Origin: an uncultured Ruminococcus sp.
Lineage (GTDB): Bacteria; Bacillota; Clostridia; Oscillospirales; Ruminococcaceae
Assembly: GCA_902786965.1 (NCBI GenBank)
Contig: CADAEJ010000010.1
Location: 35,696 to 99,695 of the forward strand
DNA length: 64,000 nucleotides
Direction of reading: 5' to 3'
Part shown: positions 50,036-58,967 of the stretch, piece by piece
Numbering within the stretch: position 1 is the first letter of the stretch
Layout of the letters: each line of letters starts with the position of its first letter
The notes under the pieces: generated by a model
Told to the model about the DNA's origin: nothing
Seen by the model: only the letters and a program-made list of their open reading frames with translations
Databases searched by the model: none
Position numbers and translations under genes: made by a program

Positions 50036-52291
50036 ATGCAATTCATCAATAAGCATAAGCAGACGATATCTAAAACGCTGCTGAATTATCTTATGCCGCT
50101 GCTGTTATGCTATTCGGTAATGAGGATAATCATAAAAACATATTTTGCAGCAAGCGCATCGGCTATGACTGCGCTGAGTGTTGTATATATGACAATGCTG
50201 TTTTTCGTCTATGAAAAGATAAAGCCCAGGAAGATACTTCGTGCGATCGTGTTCCTGCTGATCGGCGCGGCGGTAGTCGGTGCCTGCTCGGTGCTTATGA
50301 ACACGGGCTGGCGAAACACCAACGTGTGGTTCATGAACTGGTTCTACGTTTCGGGTACAGATATCGCAAGGGTCAGCGAGTACGAGGCTGTAATATTTAT
50401 CTTTTTCGGTTTTTTCCTTGCATCAGTCGTTTACTATTTCTCAATAATCAGGTTCAGAGCATCGGGATTGATGCTTGCGGTGATACTGCCGTTCATCATC
50501 TACGGAAAGCGTTCATTGAGTATCGACGGCTTTGATATGACCCTTATGGTGACCGTCTATCTCGGTCTTGTGTTCCATTGCAGGCTCACCGCAGACGATG
50601 TCAAGCGCGATACCGTGTTCAACTATTCGTATGTTATAACCGCGCTTGTGTTTGTAACGTTTGTCGGTATGATAACTATGTTCGTGCCAAAGCCGCAGAT
50701 CGAGTCATACCTTGAAAACAACCGCAACTTTTTTGATTTCCGTATCGACAGCGACCTGAACGCCTTTTCATCACTCAATGAGGAATCCTCGGACAGATTC
50801 GGCGCAAGCGCTACGGGTGAAACGATCTTCAGAGCATCTACCAATTCGGGCGAAAGCGTCCTTTATCTGAGAAGGCAGACCTTTGATACTTTCAGACGTG
50901 AAAAATGGGTGTCCAACCGTGACCTGCTCGAGTATCAGAATACGCTGAACGGCAATACCGACCCCACAGCGTCAAACACGGCATATCGCGCGATGATGAT
51001 AAGTGCCGCGCAGAAATATACCCCTGCCGATGCGCAGTTCAAAACTGTATTTGATCAATACGCCGTAGCAAAGCCGCTCTCCGAGAATGACCTGCGTTCT
51101 GTTAGTCTCTATTACGAGGAGTCGTTCAGACCTGCATATATCCCCGCAGTTCTCACCATTGAGCCGCGTGCATCGGACAACACTATCCGTATGGGGCGCA
51201 GTGCGCATTCAGAGGTCTACCCGTATAGCTATAACAGCGAGCTCGGTGATCTGACATATTACTATTATCCCATTACCGGGCAGATGGAAACGCAGGCAAA
51301 GAATATGCCGTTTGATACCGCACAGTTCTATGAACTGCTGAAAGATATGCGCAGTAATGGTGTGATAACGGCAAGGCAGTATCGCAGTATGGATAACATA
51401 AGGTATTTCTATACATCTGATGACTATTACACCATTTCAGACGATATGAAGCAGCTTGCGCAGCAGATAACCATCAACTGTTCCAACGATTATGAAAAAG
51501 CAAACGCTATCGTAAACTATTTTGCAACCAACGGCTATACCTACGATATGGATTATATCCCACCCGATGAGTCGATAGACTACTTTGTATTCCAAAGCAA
51601 AAGAGGCTCGTGTACCAGCTACGCAACAGCTATGACGCTTATGGCGAGAAGTCTTGGTCTGCCGACAAGATATGTCGAGGGCTTTGCCGCATACGAAAAA
51701 GACCCCGATGACCCCAGCAGGATGATAGTCAGAGATACCAATGCCCACGCATTTGTTGAGTGCTTTATCGCAGGTATCGGCTGGATGACCTTTGACCCGA
51801 CAGTCCCCGAGTATATGGCTATAAGAAGCAATGTGGGCGGCAATGCATCGGGTACTATAAGAACAGTCGCAATGTATCTTGGCAGGGCAGCGCTGTTTCT
51901 GGGAGCAGCATTCGTGCTCATTTTCATAATCCTGCTTGACCGCATCGACGAGCGCATTTTCAGAATAAGAAATCACGCAGGACCGCTTGACGTAAGAACG
52001 ATGATTCTTTACCGTCGAGTGATAAAGCTGCTCAACCGTTCGCATACCAAGACATTTGACGGCTATACCCCCGAGGCAATAGGGGAGTATGTCCGCGAAC
52101 TCGGCGGCAATATCGACCTGCTTATCGCACTTTTCCAAAGCACCTGCTTCGGTTCGATAGAGCCGACCCCGCAGCAGTTCGAGCAGGCTTACGAGCAGTA
52201 TAAGCAAAGCTGGAGAGTCATTTCAAAAGGAAAACGCCCCGAAAAGCCCCAAAAAGTCGCAAAAAAGCCGCAAATACAGGGCAATTTGTAA
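50036..52291 (+). CDS. Membrane transglutaminase-like protein (TgpA type)
   Basis: A 751-residue protein with about six helices in residues 15-215, an extracellular region, the transglutaminase-like core and a final helix at about 620-642 (LGRAALFLGAAFVLIFIILL) followed by a cytoplasmic domain. The catalytic triad is visible: Cys in SKRGSCTSYATAMTLMARS, His in DTNAHAFVECFI and Asp in GWMTFDPTVPEY. The core binds or cleaves peptides in wall-linked proteins in some relatives; no substrate is known here. Last of the MoxR-DUF58-transglutaminase row; no clear terminator follows. Confidence 0.92.
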   Translation: MQFINKHKQTISKTLLNYLMPLLLCYSVMRIIIKTYFAASASAMTALSVVYMTMLFFVYEKIKPRKILRAIVFLLIGAAVVGACSVLMNTGWRNTNVWFMNWFYVSGTDIARVSEYEAVIFIFFGFFLASVVYYFSIIRFRASGLMLAVILPFIIYGKRSLSIDGFDMTLMVTVYLGLVFHCRLTADDVKRDTVFNYSYVITALVFVTFVGMITMFVPKPQIESYLENNRNFFDFRIDSDLNAFSSLNEESSDRFGASATGETIFRASTNSGESVLYLRRQTFDTFRREKWVSNRDLLEYQNTLNGNTDPTASNTAYRAMMISAAQKYTPADAQFKTVFDQYAVAKPLSENDLRSVSLYYEESFRPAYIPAVLTIEPRASDNTIRMGRSAHSEVYPYSYNSELGDLTYYYYPITGQMETQAKNMPFDTAQFYELLKDMRSNGVITARQYRSMDNIRYFYTSDDYYTISDDMKQLAQQITINCSNDYEKANAIVNYFATNGYTYDMDYIPPDESIDYFVFQSKRGSCTSYATAMTLMARSLGLPTRYVEGFAAYEKDPDDPSRMIVRDTNAHAFVECFIAGIGWMTFDPTVPEYMAIRSNVGGNASGTIRTVAMYLGRAALFLGAAFVLIFIILLDRIDERIFRIRNHAGPLDVRTMILYRRVIKLLNRSHTKTFDGYTPEAIGEYVRELGGNIDLLIALFQSTCFGSIEPTPQQFEQAYEQYKQSWRVISKGKRPEKPQKVAKKPQIQGNL

Positions 52292-52308
52292 ATAATTTAT
52301 AAAATCTC

Positions 52309-52337
52309 TTGACAAATCGGAATAAGTATTGTAAACT
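52309..52337 (+). promoter_or_regulatory. Promoter of the unrecognised gene at 52.4 kb
   Basis: TTGACA (52309-52314), 17-base spacer, TAAACT (52332-52337). Confidence 0.7.
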
Positions 52338-52374
52338 ATATGTACTTATCACCCTTTTGTAAGGAGGAGACCGT

Positions 52375-52941
52375 ATGGGACTGGGAGAACTCGTATCTTC
52401 GCTGTTTGCGCTCAATACAGATGCACAGCGGCAAAGGCACAACAAGCGCATACTTTTCAGCCGAAGAAGTAAGGCAAATGACGGAAACCCTGATATCAGC
52501 CAGACCACTGCGGTCGGTGAAGAGTGTGTGAGTGAAAGCAGGGCGATAGTCATCGACCCCAGAATGCACTTTGCGATGAGCGTTTCGAGAAATATCGAGC
52601 GCTGCGTGTTCAAGCTTATGAGCGCGCGCAGCAGGTTTGAGCCGTGCAAAGAGTATTTTCGTGCAAGGGATAAAGAGTATGACGAGGAGCAGACGGAGGA
52701 GATATCCTGCAGCAGCGACTATCATGAGATAGTGCAGTTCCTTGTTGACGAGGCTTGCGGCGAGGCATTTGTGTTCATCGAAAAGAACAGAGCCGGCAGG
52801 CTGCGCGTGTATGCACAGTTCCGCAGGAACGAGGACGATGCGGTAGGGCAGTTCTCGTCTGATATGCCAAGCTTTACAGATATCACGAATTGCTATAAAG
52901 CAGGCGATGTCACCTTTGGCAGAATTAAAAGAGAATTATGA
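52375..52941 (+). CDS. Protein of unknown function (188 residues)
   Basis: I do not recognise this family. The protein is soluble, rather acidic in the middle (KEYDEEQTEEISCSSDYHEI) and has a basic Arg/Lys-rich N-terminal third (RQRHNKRILFSRRSK). Near the C terminus EAFVFIEKNRAGRLRVYAQFRRNEDD reads like two adjacent beta-strands. There is no signal peptide or membrane helix. AAGGAGGAG lies five to six bases before the ATG, and the gene has its own promoter and terminator, so it is surely expressed as a single-gene unit. Confidence 0.75.
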   Translation: MGLGELVSSLFALNTDAQRQRHNKRILFSRRSKANDGNPDISQTTAVGEECVSESRAIVIDPRMHFAMSVSRNIERCVFKLMSARSRFEPCKEYFRARDKEYDEEQTEEISCSSDYHEIVQFLVDEACGEAFVFIEKNRAGRLRVYAQFRRNEDDAVGQFSSDMPSFTDITNCYKAGDVTFGRIKREL

Positions 52942-52947
52942 TACAAA

Positions 52948-52981
52948 AGAGGATGCTGTAAAAACAGTATCCTCTCTTTTT
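52948..52981 (+). terminator. Terminator of the unrecognised gene
   Basis: AGAGGATgCTGT (52948-52959), loop AAAA, ACAGtATCCTCT, then CTTTTT. Confidence 0.88.
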
Positions 52982-52994
52982 GTGAAATAGCGCC

Positions 52995-53023
52995 AAAAAA
53001 ACTCCCGCCGTTTCAGCGGGAGC
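52995..53023 (-). terminator. Terminator of the aquaporin gene
   Basis: Minus strand CTCCCGC (53022-53016), loop, GCGGGAG (53008-53002), then a T-run. Confidence 0.88.
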
Positions 53024-53042
53024 TTTTGCTTATGCAAGAAAA

Positions 53043-53831
53043 TTATCTGCGGTTCTTCTTTCTGTTCTTTCCTGCGCCGTTGTTTGGCTTGGCAGGGGAG
53101 CTTGCAGATACAGGTGCATCATCAGTTTCCTGCGCAGCCTCGCTGCCTGACTCAAGAAGTTTGTAAACGATAGCCGCAAGTGCCGCACCAACGAGCGGAG
53201 CAACAATGAATATCCACAGATTGTTCATCGGTGTGCTGTTTCCGTCAAGCGCTGCAACGATAGCAGGGCCAAGGCTTCTTGCAGGGTTTACAGATGTGCC
53301 TGTAAGACCGATGCCGAAGATGTGTACGAATGTCAGCGAAAGACCGATCACCAGTCCGCCGAAGGAGCCGTGCTTGAACTTCTTTGAGGTAACGCCCATA
53401 ATGGTCATTACAAAGATAAATGTCAGCAGACACTCAACGATAAGTCCCGCAGCAATGCTGTCGTGCACGCCCGCAAGACCGTTTGTTCCGTAGCCGCCCG
53501 TCCTGTCGGTGACCTGTCCCAGTCCGAATATGCAGTACAGTATGCCGCCGCCTGCAAAAGCACCGAGACACTGTGCAACAACATAACCGCAGAAATCAAC
53601 GATCTTCAGCTCGCCTCTGATAAGGAACGCGAGTGAAACAGCCGGGTTGATGTGGCAGCCCGAAATGTTGCCGATACAGTAAGCCATCGCCACGATAGAA
53701 AGACCGAACGCAAGCGCAGTCAGGATATAACCGCCGCCGTTGTCAGAGTTGCAGCCTACCAGCATAGCAGTACCGCAGCCAAGAGCAGTCAGCGTAAACG
53801 TGCCGATGAACTCCGCAAAGTATTTTCTCAT
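53043..53831 (-). CDS. Aquaporin (MIP family, AqpZ-like)
   Basis: A 262-residue six-helix channel with both pore motifs, HINPAVSLAF (NPA at 62-64) and TSVNPARSLGPA (NPA at 182-184). By alignment to AqpZ the selectivity filter would be Phe42, His170, Thr179 and Arg185; His170 and Arg185 favour a water channel over a glycerol facilitator. The C terminus is a basic Asn/Lys/Arg tail (KNRRKKNRR-like). The ATG at 53831 follows GAGGAG; an upstream in-frame ATG at 53858 has no site. Single-gene unit. Confidence 0.94.
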   Translation of the reverse strand: MRKYFAEFIGTFTLTALGCGTAMLVGCNSDNGGGYILTALAFGLSIVAMAYCIGNISGCHINPAVSLAFLIRGELKIVDFCGYVVAQCLGAFAGGGILYCIFGLGQVTDRTGGYGTNGLAGVHDSIAAGLIVECLLTFIFVMTIMGVTSKKFKHGSFGGLVIGLSLTFVHIFGIGLTGTSVNPARSLGPAIVAALDGNSTPMNNLWIFIVAPLVGAALAAIVYKLLESGSEAAQETDDAPVSASSPAKPNNGAGKNRKKNRR

Positions 53832-53883
53832 ATCTTCTCCTCTTTCCGCATAAAGCATTATTCAGGTCATAAACCTTAAAATC

Positions 53884-53912
53884 AGTATATCACGCGCATT
53901 TTGCTTTGTCAA
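53884..53912 (-). promoter_or_regulatory. Promoter of the aquaporin gene
   Basis: Minus strand TTGACA (53912-53907), 17-base spacer, TATACT (53889-53884). Confidence 0.85.
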
Positions 53913-53987
53913 TAAATTGTGCAAAATTTGGCTTTATCAGTGACAATTTTCGTACAGTTGAATAAAAAACGCTATCGTTTTCTATTC

Positions 53988-54018
53988 AAAAAAGAAACTC
54001 CCCGTAAGGAGAGTTTCT
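53988..54018 (-). terminator. Terminator of the ABC exporter gene
   Basis: Minus strand AGAAACTC (54018-54011), loop, GAGTTTCT (54000-53993 region), then a T-run of six. Confidence 0.85.
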
Positions 54019-54028
54019 ATTGATCTTG

Positions 54029-56794
54029 TTATTCTGTTCGCAGTGCGACCACAGGGTCCTTCTTTGCAGCGATCCTTGAAGGCAGCAAGCCCGCGATCAG
54101 CGTAAGCAGTATGCTTATGCCGACCAGTATCGCAGCGCCCAATACAGGGATCTGCGCACGCATATTTACGTCTGTCAGACTTGCGATTATCATATTTATC
54201 GGTATCGTCAAAAGATACGAAACTATGATGCCCAGCGCACCCGCAACAAACCCGACAATGACCGTTTCTGCATTGAACACACGGGATATATCCTTTTTCG
54301 AAGCACCGATAGCACGCAGTATACCGATCTCCTTTGTCCTTTCAAGAACAGAGATGTAGGTGATAATACCTATCATTATCGAGGAAACTACCAGCGAGAT
54401 AGCGACAAACGCGATAAGAATGTAGCTTATAGCGCTGATTATCGAGGTTATCGAGGACATCATAAGACCAACATAGTCGGTGTACTCGATAGTGTCTTCC
54501 TCTCTGCCGTCAGCTTTAGCCTTTTTGTTGTAATCCTCGATGATGTCAACTATCTTTTCCTTTGATTCAAAGTCCTTCGGGTAGATGTTTATATAGCTTG
54601 GCTTTTCAAGCTCTGCATAACCCAGCGCAGTCATATTCTGGTCAAACGTCGAATCCGAGGTCAGTCCGTCGCCGCCGCTTTTCTTCAGCAGCTCCATTCT
54701 TTCCTTAGCCATCTTCTGCATAAGGTCGAGCTGCTCGGGTGTCAGCGACTCCATATACTTCTTTTCAGACTCGGTCATCATCTCCGCAGGTGTCTGACCG
54801 TTCATACCCATCATACCTGTATTTCCGCCCTGCTGCTGAGCCATAAGCTGCTGCTTCTGCGCCTCTGTCAGCTTCGGAGTTTTGCCGTCGCCGAATTTAA
54901 GACCTGTGAAAACGTCGATGTCCTTGTTTTCAAGCTGCTGCTTGACTATCTCGCTCTTGCTGACTCTGTCAACAAGGTAGCTTGAAAGTTCGTGTCTGTA
55001 ACCGATGTTGCCGTTTATCGAAGCAGCCGCAGCGTCCTCGTTAGGTCTGATAACGCCGACTACCTTTATCTCGGGGGCAGATTCAAGAGCCTTTTTCATG
55101 AACTCGCTGTCCTTGGACTTATCCACCCACAGATCGCCCTGCTTTTCATATCTGTCCGTAGGCGCGAGCAGCTTAAAGCGCAGCGCGAGCATCTGGTCAT
55201 ATGTGTAAGCCTTCTGTCCTGCATCAAGTCCCTCGACTTTTTGTCCTGCAAAAACCTTAGAAACAATGTTTTCAAGAGGTTTTTTGTCAAGCCAGCCGAG
55301 AGTGTACAGAACGTAGTCGTGTATCTCGTTGTTCTTGTCAACGACCAGAACGACCTCGTCATACTTTTCGGGGAACTTACCTGCAAGCAGGTCATACTGC
55401 TTCTTGATAAGCTCGTCATTGTCGATCATCTCACCGAAGATGTTAGTGCTTTGTCCGCCGAACATACTGCTGCTCATACCCGACATACTTTCCATAGATG
55501 CGCTCATTCCGAACGATTCACCCATACCCATATATTCGCCCAGCGTTGACGGATTGACCTGTTCAATGCCCTTTGAGGTATCGGTGTTGTAGATGTACGG
55601 CGTGGTAGAGTAGGAGTACTGAATACTTGTAACGTACTTTTCAATATCCTTGTTGCCGTCAAGGAATTTCTTGAACTTTTCAAGGTCGTTTATCTTTGTT
55701 TCCTGCATATAGGAATTTATCAGCTTGCTCATCCTGTTCTGCGAGTAGACCTTTTCTTTGTCGTGGTCAACGTCCTTTTTATCTCTGCCCTCAGCCATTA
55801 TCTTCATCATAGACTCCGTGTTCGTAGTCGTCTTTGTGATAGTGAGAGGGTAGCTTGAGAGCGTGTCGCTCTGCACCTGGTCGATGTAGACCTGCACGCC
55901 GTTTGAAAGCGAGAGTATCAGCGCGATACCGATTATACCGATGCTTCCCGCGAAGGATGTAAGTATCGTTCTCGCCTTTTTGGTCATAAGGTTGTTCTTT
56001 GAAAGCGACAGCGCCGTAAGGAAGCTCATAGAGGTCTTGAGCTTTTTGCGTTCTGCCTTGGCAGCCTTTTTCGCAGCCTTTTTGTCAAGCACCTCTTTTT
56101 GCTCGCTCTTTGGGCAGGTGAACGGGTCTGAATCGCTCACTACCTCGCCGTCAAGCACTCTGATTATTCTTGAAGAATAGGTTTCTGCAAGCTCGGGGTT
56201 ATGCGTTACCATAACTATAAGCTTATCCTTTGAGATATTTTTGAGTATCTCCATTACCTGAACGCTTGTCTGCGTGTCCAGCGCACCTGTCGGCTCGTCA
56301 GCAAGCAGGATATCCGGGTCATTAACCAGCGCACGCGCGATAGCCACACGCTGCATCTGTCCGCCCGACATCTGATTTGGCTTTTTGTTCAGCTGATCGC
56401 CAAGCCCGACCTGCTCCAGAGCTTCCTTTGCCCTTTTCTTTCTCTCTGATTTAGAAACGCCCGAAAGCGTCAGCGCAAGCTCAACATTAGCCAGCACCGT
56501 CTGATGCGGGATAAGGTTGTAGCTTTGGAAAACGAATCCGACTCTGTGATTTCTGTACGAGTCCCAGTCAGCGTCCTTGAAGTCCTTAGTAGACTTGCCG
56601 TTGATGATAAGGTCGCCCGACGAATACTGGTCAAGACCGCCGATGATGTTAAGCAGCGTAGTCTTGCCGCAGCCCGAAGGACCTAAGATAGATACGAACT
56701 CGCTGTCGCGGAAGTCCATACTTACGCCCTTGAGCGCCTGGACCTCGGTGTCGCCCGTTTTGTAAGATTTGCATATCTCCTTTAAACTGAGCAT
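54029..56794 (-). CDS. Fused ABC transporter ATPase-FtsX/MacB-type permease
   Basis: A 921-residue exporter or mechanotransmission protein with ATPase and permease in one chain. Residues 1-230: Walker A GPSGCGKTT (38-46), Q-loop at 90, signature MSGGQMQ (142-148), Walker B DILLADEP (161-168), His switch MVTHNPE. A Lys/Ala linker (KKAAKKAAKAERKK) leads to membrane helix one (about 280-300), a large extracellular domain of about 470 residues that is rich in Met, Ser and Gln (SMSGMSSSMFGGQS, GGNTGMMGMNGQTPAEMM), and three C-terminal helices with the FtsX core ISVLERTKEIGILRAIGASKKDI. MacB-type proteins of this class need no separate ATPase. AAAGGAG is about 12 bases before the ATG. Confidence 0.94.
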   Translation of the reverse strand: MLSLKEICKSYKTGDTEVQALKGVSMDFRDSEFVSILGPSGCGKTTLLNIIGGLDQYSSGDLIINGKSTKDFKDADWDSYRNHRVGFVFQSYNLIPHQTVLANVELALTLSGVSKSERKKRAKEALEQVGLGDQLNKKPNQMSGGQMQRVAIARALVNDPDILLADEPTGALDTQTSVQVMEILKNISKDKLIVMVTHNPELAETYSSRIIRVLDGEVVSDSDPFTCPKSEQKEVLDKKAAKKAAKAERKKLKTSMSFLTALSLSKNNLMTKKARTILTSFAGSIGIIGIALILSLSNGVQVYIDQVQSDTLSSYPLTITKTTTNTESMMKIMAEGRDKKDVDHDKEKVYSQNRMSKLINSYMQETKINDLEKFKKFLDGNKDIEKYVTSIQYSYSTTPYIYNTDTSKGIEQVNPSTLGEYMGMGESFGMSASMESMSGMSSSMFGGQSTNIFGEMIDNDELIKKQYDLLAGKFPEKYDEVVLVVDKNNEIHDYVLYTLGWLDKKPLENIVSKVFAGQKVEGLDAGQKAYTYDQMLALRFKLLAPTDRYEKQGDLWVDKSKDSEFMKKALESAPEIKVVGVIRPNEDAAAASINGNIGYRHELSSYLVDRVSKSEIVKQQLENKDIDVFTGLKFGDGKTPKLTEAQKQQLMAQQQGGNTGMMGMNGQTPAEMMTESEKKYMESLTPEQLDLMQKMAKERMELLKKSGGDGLTSDSTFDQNMTALGYAELEKPSYINIYPKDFESKEKIVDIIEDYNKKAKADGREEDTIEYTDYVGLMMSSITSIISAISYILIAFVAISLVVSSIMIGIITYISVLERTKEIGILRAIGASKKDISRVFNAETVIVGFVAGALGIIVSYLLTIPINMIIASLTDVNMRAQIPVLGAAILVGISILLTLIAGLLPSRIAAKKDPVVALRTE

Positions 56795-56847
56795 AGGGTA
56801 GTTTGCTCCTTTCTGCTGTCAATTTGTAAACAAGATCTGACCTATTG

Positions 56848-56876
56848 ATTATAGCATAATTCCTGCTTTTTATCAA
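56848..56876 (-). promoter_or_regulatory. Promoter of the ABC exporter gene
   Basis: Minus strand TTGATA (56876-56871), 17-base spacer, TATAAT (56853-56848). Confidence 0.82.
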
Positions 56877-56945
56877 GCGTATTTCCGAGTTTTTGTCAAT
56901 TCAGCTAAAACAGCGCTTGTACATCTTTATATATGTGTAAAATAA

Positions 56946-56980
56946 GCAAAAAAAGACCGACCCTTTCGAGTCGGTCTTTT
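56946..56980 (-). terminator. Terminator of the DUF896-WYL unit
   Basis: Minus strand AAAAGACCGAC, loop TCGAAAGG, GTCGGTCTT and a run of seven T (56980 down to 56946). A-runs and T-runs flank both sides, so it may act in both directions. The 70 bases between it and the WYL stop hold nothing else that I recognise. Confidence 0.85.
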
Positions 56981-57051
56981 CCCCTTAAAGCTTATCTCTT
57001 TGCTCTCTTCCTCGGGATTTTTACACAAGCTGTAATGATACAGCGTAAAAA

Positions 57052-58038
57052 CTAATCATACTGCTTTCTGATAGTATCAAGTCTTTGCTTTGCAAGCTCC
57101 ACCACGTCAGCCGGAGCAGTTACCTTTGCTCTCTCTCCGAACTGGAAGAGCCAGCCCCAGAATGTAGGCGATATCTGTACCTCTGTATTTATGTAGAAGG
57201 AGTGGTCAGTGCTTTGATGACAAATTATCTTGTCGCCGAACCTGTCGATAACGGTAGCAAGCAATTCGTTTTCAAATTCAAGGGTGATGTTCGTAGGTTC
57301 ACCGCCGTACATACTGTAAACAGACTGCTGATTGTTTACCTCTTTCTTTTCATCATCAGTAAGCTCTCTGCGTTTTTCGCTGTTCACTTTTACGTTAGTC
57401 ATTCGGTCTATCCTGTAACGGCATATCTTCTCGTGCTTGTTACAGTAGCACACAAGGTAGTAATTGTCCTGCTCCCAAACCGTAACGTAAGGGGATACGG
57501 TATACACCAAGCCGTCGTGCTTGAGGACCTTTTTCTTGTTTGAGTTGTAGTCGTAATACTGGAAGGAGATGGTCTTTTTATCAAATATACCTTCCTGTAC
57601 GCTGTTGAGGTTGTAGTAGATCTGCTCGTTGACCGTTCTTGAACGGTCGTTTACGAAAACCTCGCGGCGCAGCTGCTGCGCCTTGTATTCGCTGGTAAGA
57701 CCCTGTATCTTGGCGATAAGCTCCTGCGATTTTTTCTTTGTGAGGAATTTGCAGGAGGCGATAGCGTCTACCAGTACAAAAAGCTCCTCGTCCTGAAAGG
57801 TCCTTGCGCCCATATAATAAGCGTTTGAATGACCGTCCTTGACTGTAACGATATCCATACCGCTGTCAATAAGCGTTTTGATATCGTCATAGATAGTCTT
57901 TCTTTCTGCCTTGATGCCGTACGTTGCAAGTATGTCGATAAGCTTGTTGCCCGTTATCGAGTGATCCTCATCAGTCTTGCGTTCAAAGTACTGCTTCATA
58001 GTCAGCAGCTTCTGCTTTTGTCTTGATAAACCTGCCAA
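57052..58038 (-). CDS. WYL-domain transcriptional regulator
   Basis: A 328-residue regulator. N-terminal winged HTH at about 10-75 (QKLLTMKQYFERKTDEDHSI, ILATYGIKAERKTIYDDIKTLIDSGMDI), then the WYL domain with ISFQYYDYN, YTVSPYVTVWEQDNYYLVCY (the WYL motif reads YYL) and YRIDRMTNVKV, then the C-terminal WCX part (ITLEFENELLATVIDRFG, VQISPTFWGWLFQFGERA). WYL regulators bind nucleotides or nucleic-acid ligands and often control DNA-damage or defence genes; none is adjacent here. The start is a TTG ten bases after GGAGG, one base beyond the DUF896 stop. Confidence 0.92.
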   Translation of the reverse strand: MAGLSRQKQKLLTMKQYFERKTDEDHSITGNKLIDILATYGIKAERKTIYDDIKTLIDSGMDIVTVKDGHSNAYYMGARTFQDEELFVLVDAIASCKFLTKKKSQELIAKIQGLTSEYKAQQLRREVFVNDRSRTVNEQIYYNLNSVQEGIFDKKTISFQYYDYNSNKKKVLKHDGLVYTVSPYVTVWEQDNYYLVCYCNKHEKICRYRIDRMTNVKVNSEKRRELTDDEKKEVNNQQSVYSMYGGEPTNITLEFENELLATVIDRFGDKIICHQSTDHSFYINTEVQISPTFWGWLFQFGERAKVTAPADVVELAKQRLDTIRKQYD

Positions 58039-58039
58039 G

Positions 58040-58261
58040 TTATGATTCCTCCCCGCTGCGTTTCATATCCTTCACCTGAACTGTCGTGCCGTCAGGGCGC
58101 ACAATGACTGTATTGTCCAGCTGCGCCGTGAGATTAGCCACCACGCCCGCCCTGTATTCGTTTCGCAGGACCTCGCGCTCGGCTTTTTCAGCCTGCGTAA
58201 GCTCGCGCTTGCGGGAAATAGCAGTAAGCTCCGACAGTCTGTCAAGCTTTTTCTTCTCCAT
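58040..58261 (-). CDS. DUF896 (YnzC/UPF0291) small protein
   Basis: A 73-residue protein that begins MEKKKLDRLSELTAISRKRE and continues LTQAEKAEREVLRNEYRAGV, the two-helix DUF896 core; the tail VIVRPDGTTVQVKDMKRSGE is an extension. Relatives such as YnzC are small Firmicutes proteins of unclear role. Translationally tight to the WYL gene. AAGGAG is 14 bases before the ATG, which is long, and the transcript start is some 180 bases upstream. Confidence 0.88.
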   Translation of the reverse strand: MEKKKLDRLSELTAISRKRELTQAEKAEREVLRNEYRAGVVANLTAQLDNTVIVRPDGTTVQVKDMKRSGEES

Positions 58262-58450
58262 AAATTTTTACACTTCTCCTTATGCGGACCGCCCATTTTT
58301 GAGTCTTGCCCGTTCAAGAATAGTCAAGGCAGCTTACACAATACCGCCTTTTGTGTCCGAAAATTATCACTTTGCGCACAGATAGTGTTTATTATCTGTA
58401 TTTATTTCTTTTTGTGTACAACAAAATGCCCATTTTCGTCTACGATTGTC

Positions 58451-58479
58451 ATTATAGCACACTATTTCCGAAATTTCAA
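58451..58479 (-). promoter_or_regulatory. Promoter of the DUF896-WYL unit, with a long leader
   Basis: Minus strand TTGAAA (58479-58474), 17-base spacer, TATAAT (58456-58451). The leader to DUF896 is about 180 bases and holds two stems, ACAGATA/TATCTGT (about 58379-58401) and ACACAA/TTGTGT (about 58337-58357). I do not recognise a known riboswitch. Confidence 0.8.
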
Positions 58480-58550
58480 GGCATTTTTGCACAAACTGTC
58501 CAACAAATTTCCCTCCATTTGCACAAATAATAATTATATTGTGTTTGCTC

Positions 58551-58578
58551 TTGCAAAAAGTACAAGATGTGGTATAAT
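58551..58578 (+). promoter_or_regulatory. Promoter of the HTH-yaaO-darA-holB-ricT unit
   Basis: TTGCAA (58551-58556), 16-base spacer, TATAAT (58573-58578). Confidence 0.7.
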
Positions 58579-58641
58579 GTAAGTGAATTATTTCAAATTT
58601 TAAATTGTAAACTTTTTGTTAATCGCACAAAGGGGAACAGA

Positions 58642-58950
58642 ATGAAACACAGGAGAATATCTTTGACGGACGTTGACGGCTACGTTCGTGACAAGTTCTT
58701 TGACTTGACAGACAGCGGCGATACACCGAGCCGATCTCTCGACCTGCACCGTGTGATGTTCGAGCAGACTACCGCCAAGCAGAAGCGCTACCTGCTGATG
58801 TACTACAAGGACAATATGACCATGGACGAGATAGCCGACAGGTGCGGTGTTGCCAAGTCCACCGTATCGCGCACTATCGCGCGGGGACGTGACCGCATAA
58901 TAAAAGGTCTGCGCGACAGCGATCTGCGCAGGCTGCTTGAAAAGCTTTGA
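58642..58950 (+). CDS. Sigma-70 region 4-like HTH protein
   Basis: A 102-residue protein whose C-terminal half is a helix-turn-helix of the sigma factor region 4/LuxR-like type: KRYLLMYYKDNMTMDEIADR followed by CGVAKSTVSRTIARGRDRII. The N-terminal half (RRISLTDVDGYVRDKFFDLT) is not a sigma region 2, so it cannot be a full sigma factor; it may be a small regulator or anti-terminator-like protein. The ATG at 58642 has AAAGGGG seven bases upstream. It begins the transcript that contains yaaO, darA, holB and ricT, with 17 bases to the decarboxylase. Confidence 0.8.
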   Translation: MKHRRISLTDVDGYVRDKFFDLTDSGDTPSRSLDLHRVMFEQTTAKQKRYLLMYYKDNMTMDEIADRCGVAKSTVSRTIARGRDRIIKGLRDSDLRRLLEKL

Positions 58951-58967
58951 TAAAGGAGGGTACAGCC

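Noticed and set aside
51437-52207. 256-codon minus-strand ORF opposite the transglutaminase gene
   Set aside because: Shadow ORF without ribosome site or recognisable domain, on the strand opposite a clear catalytic triad.
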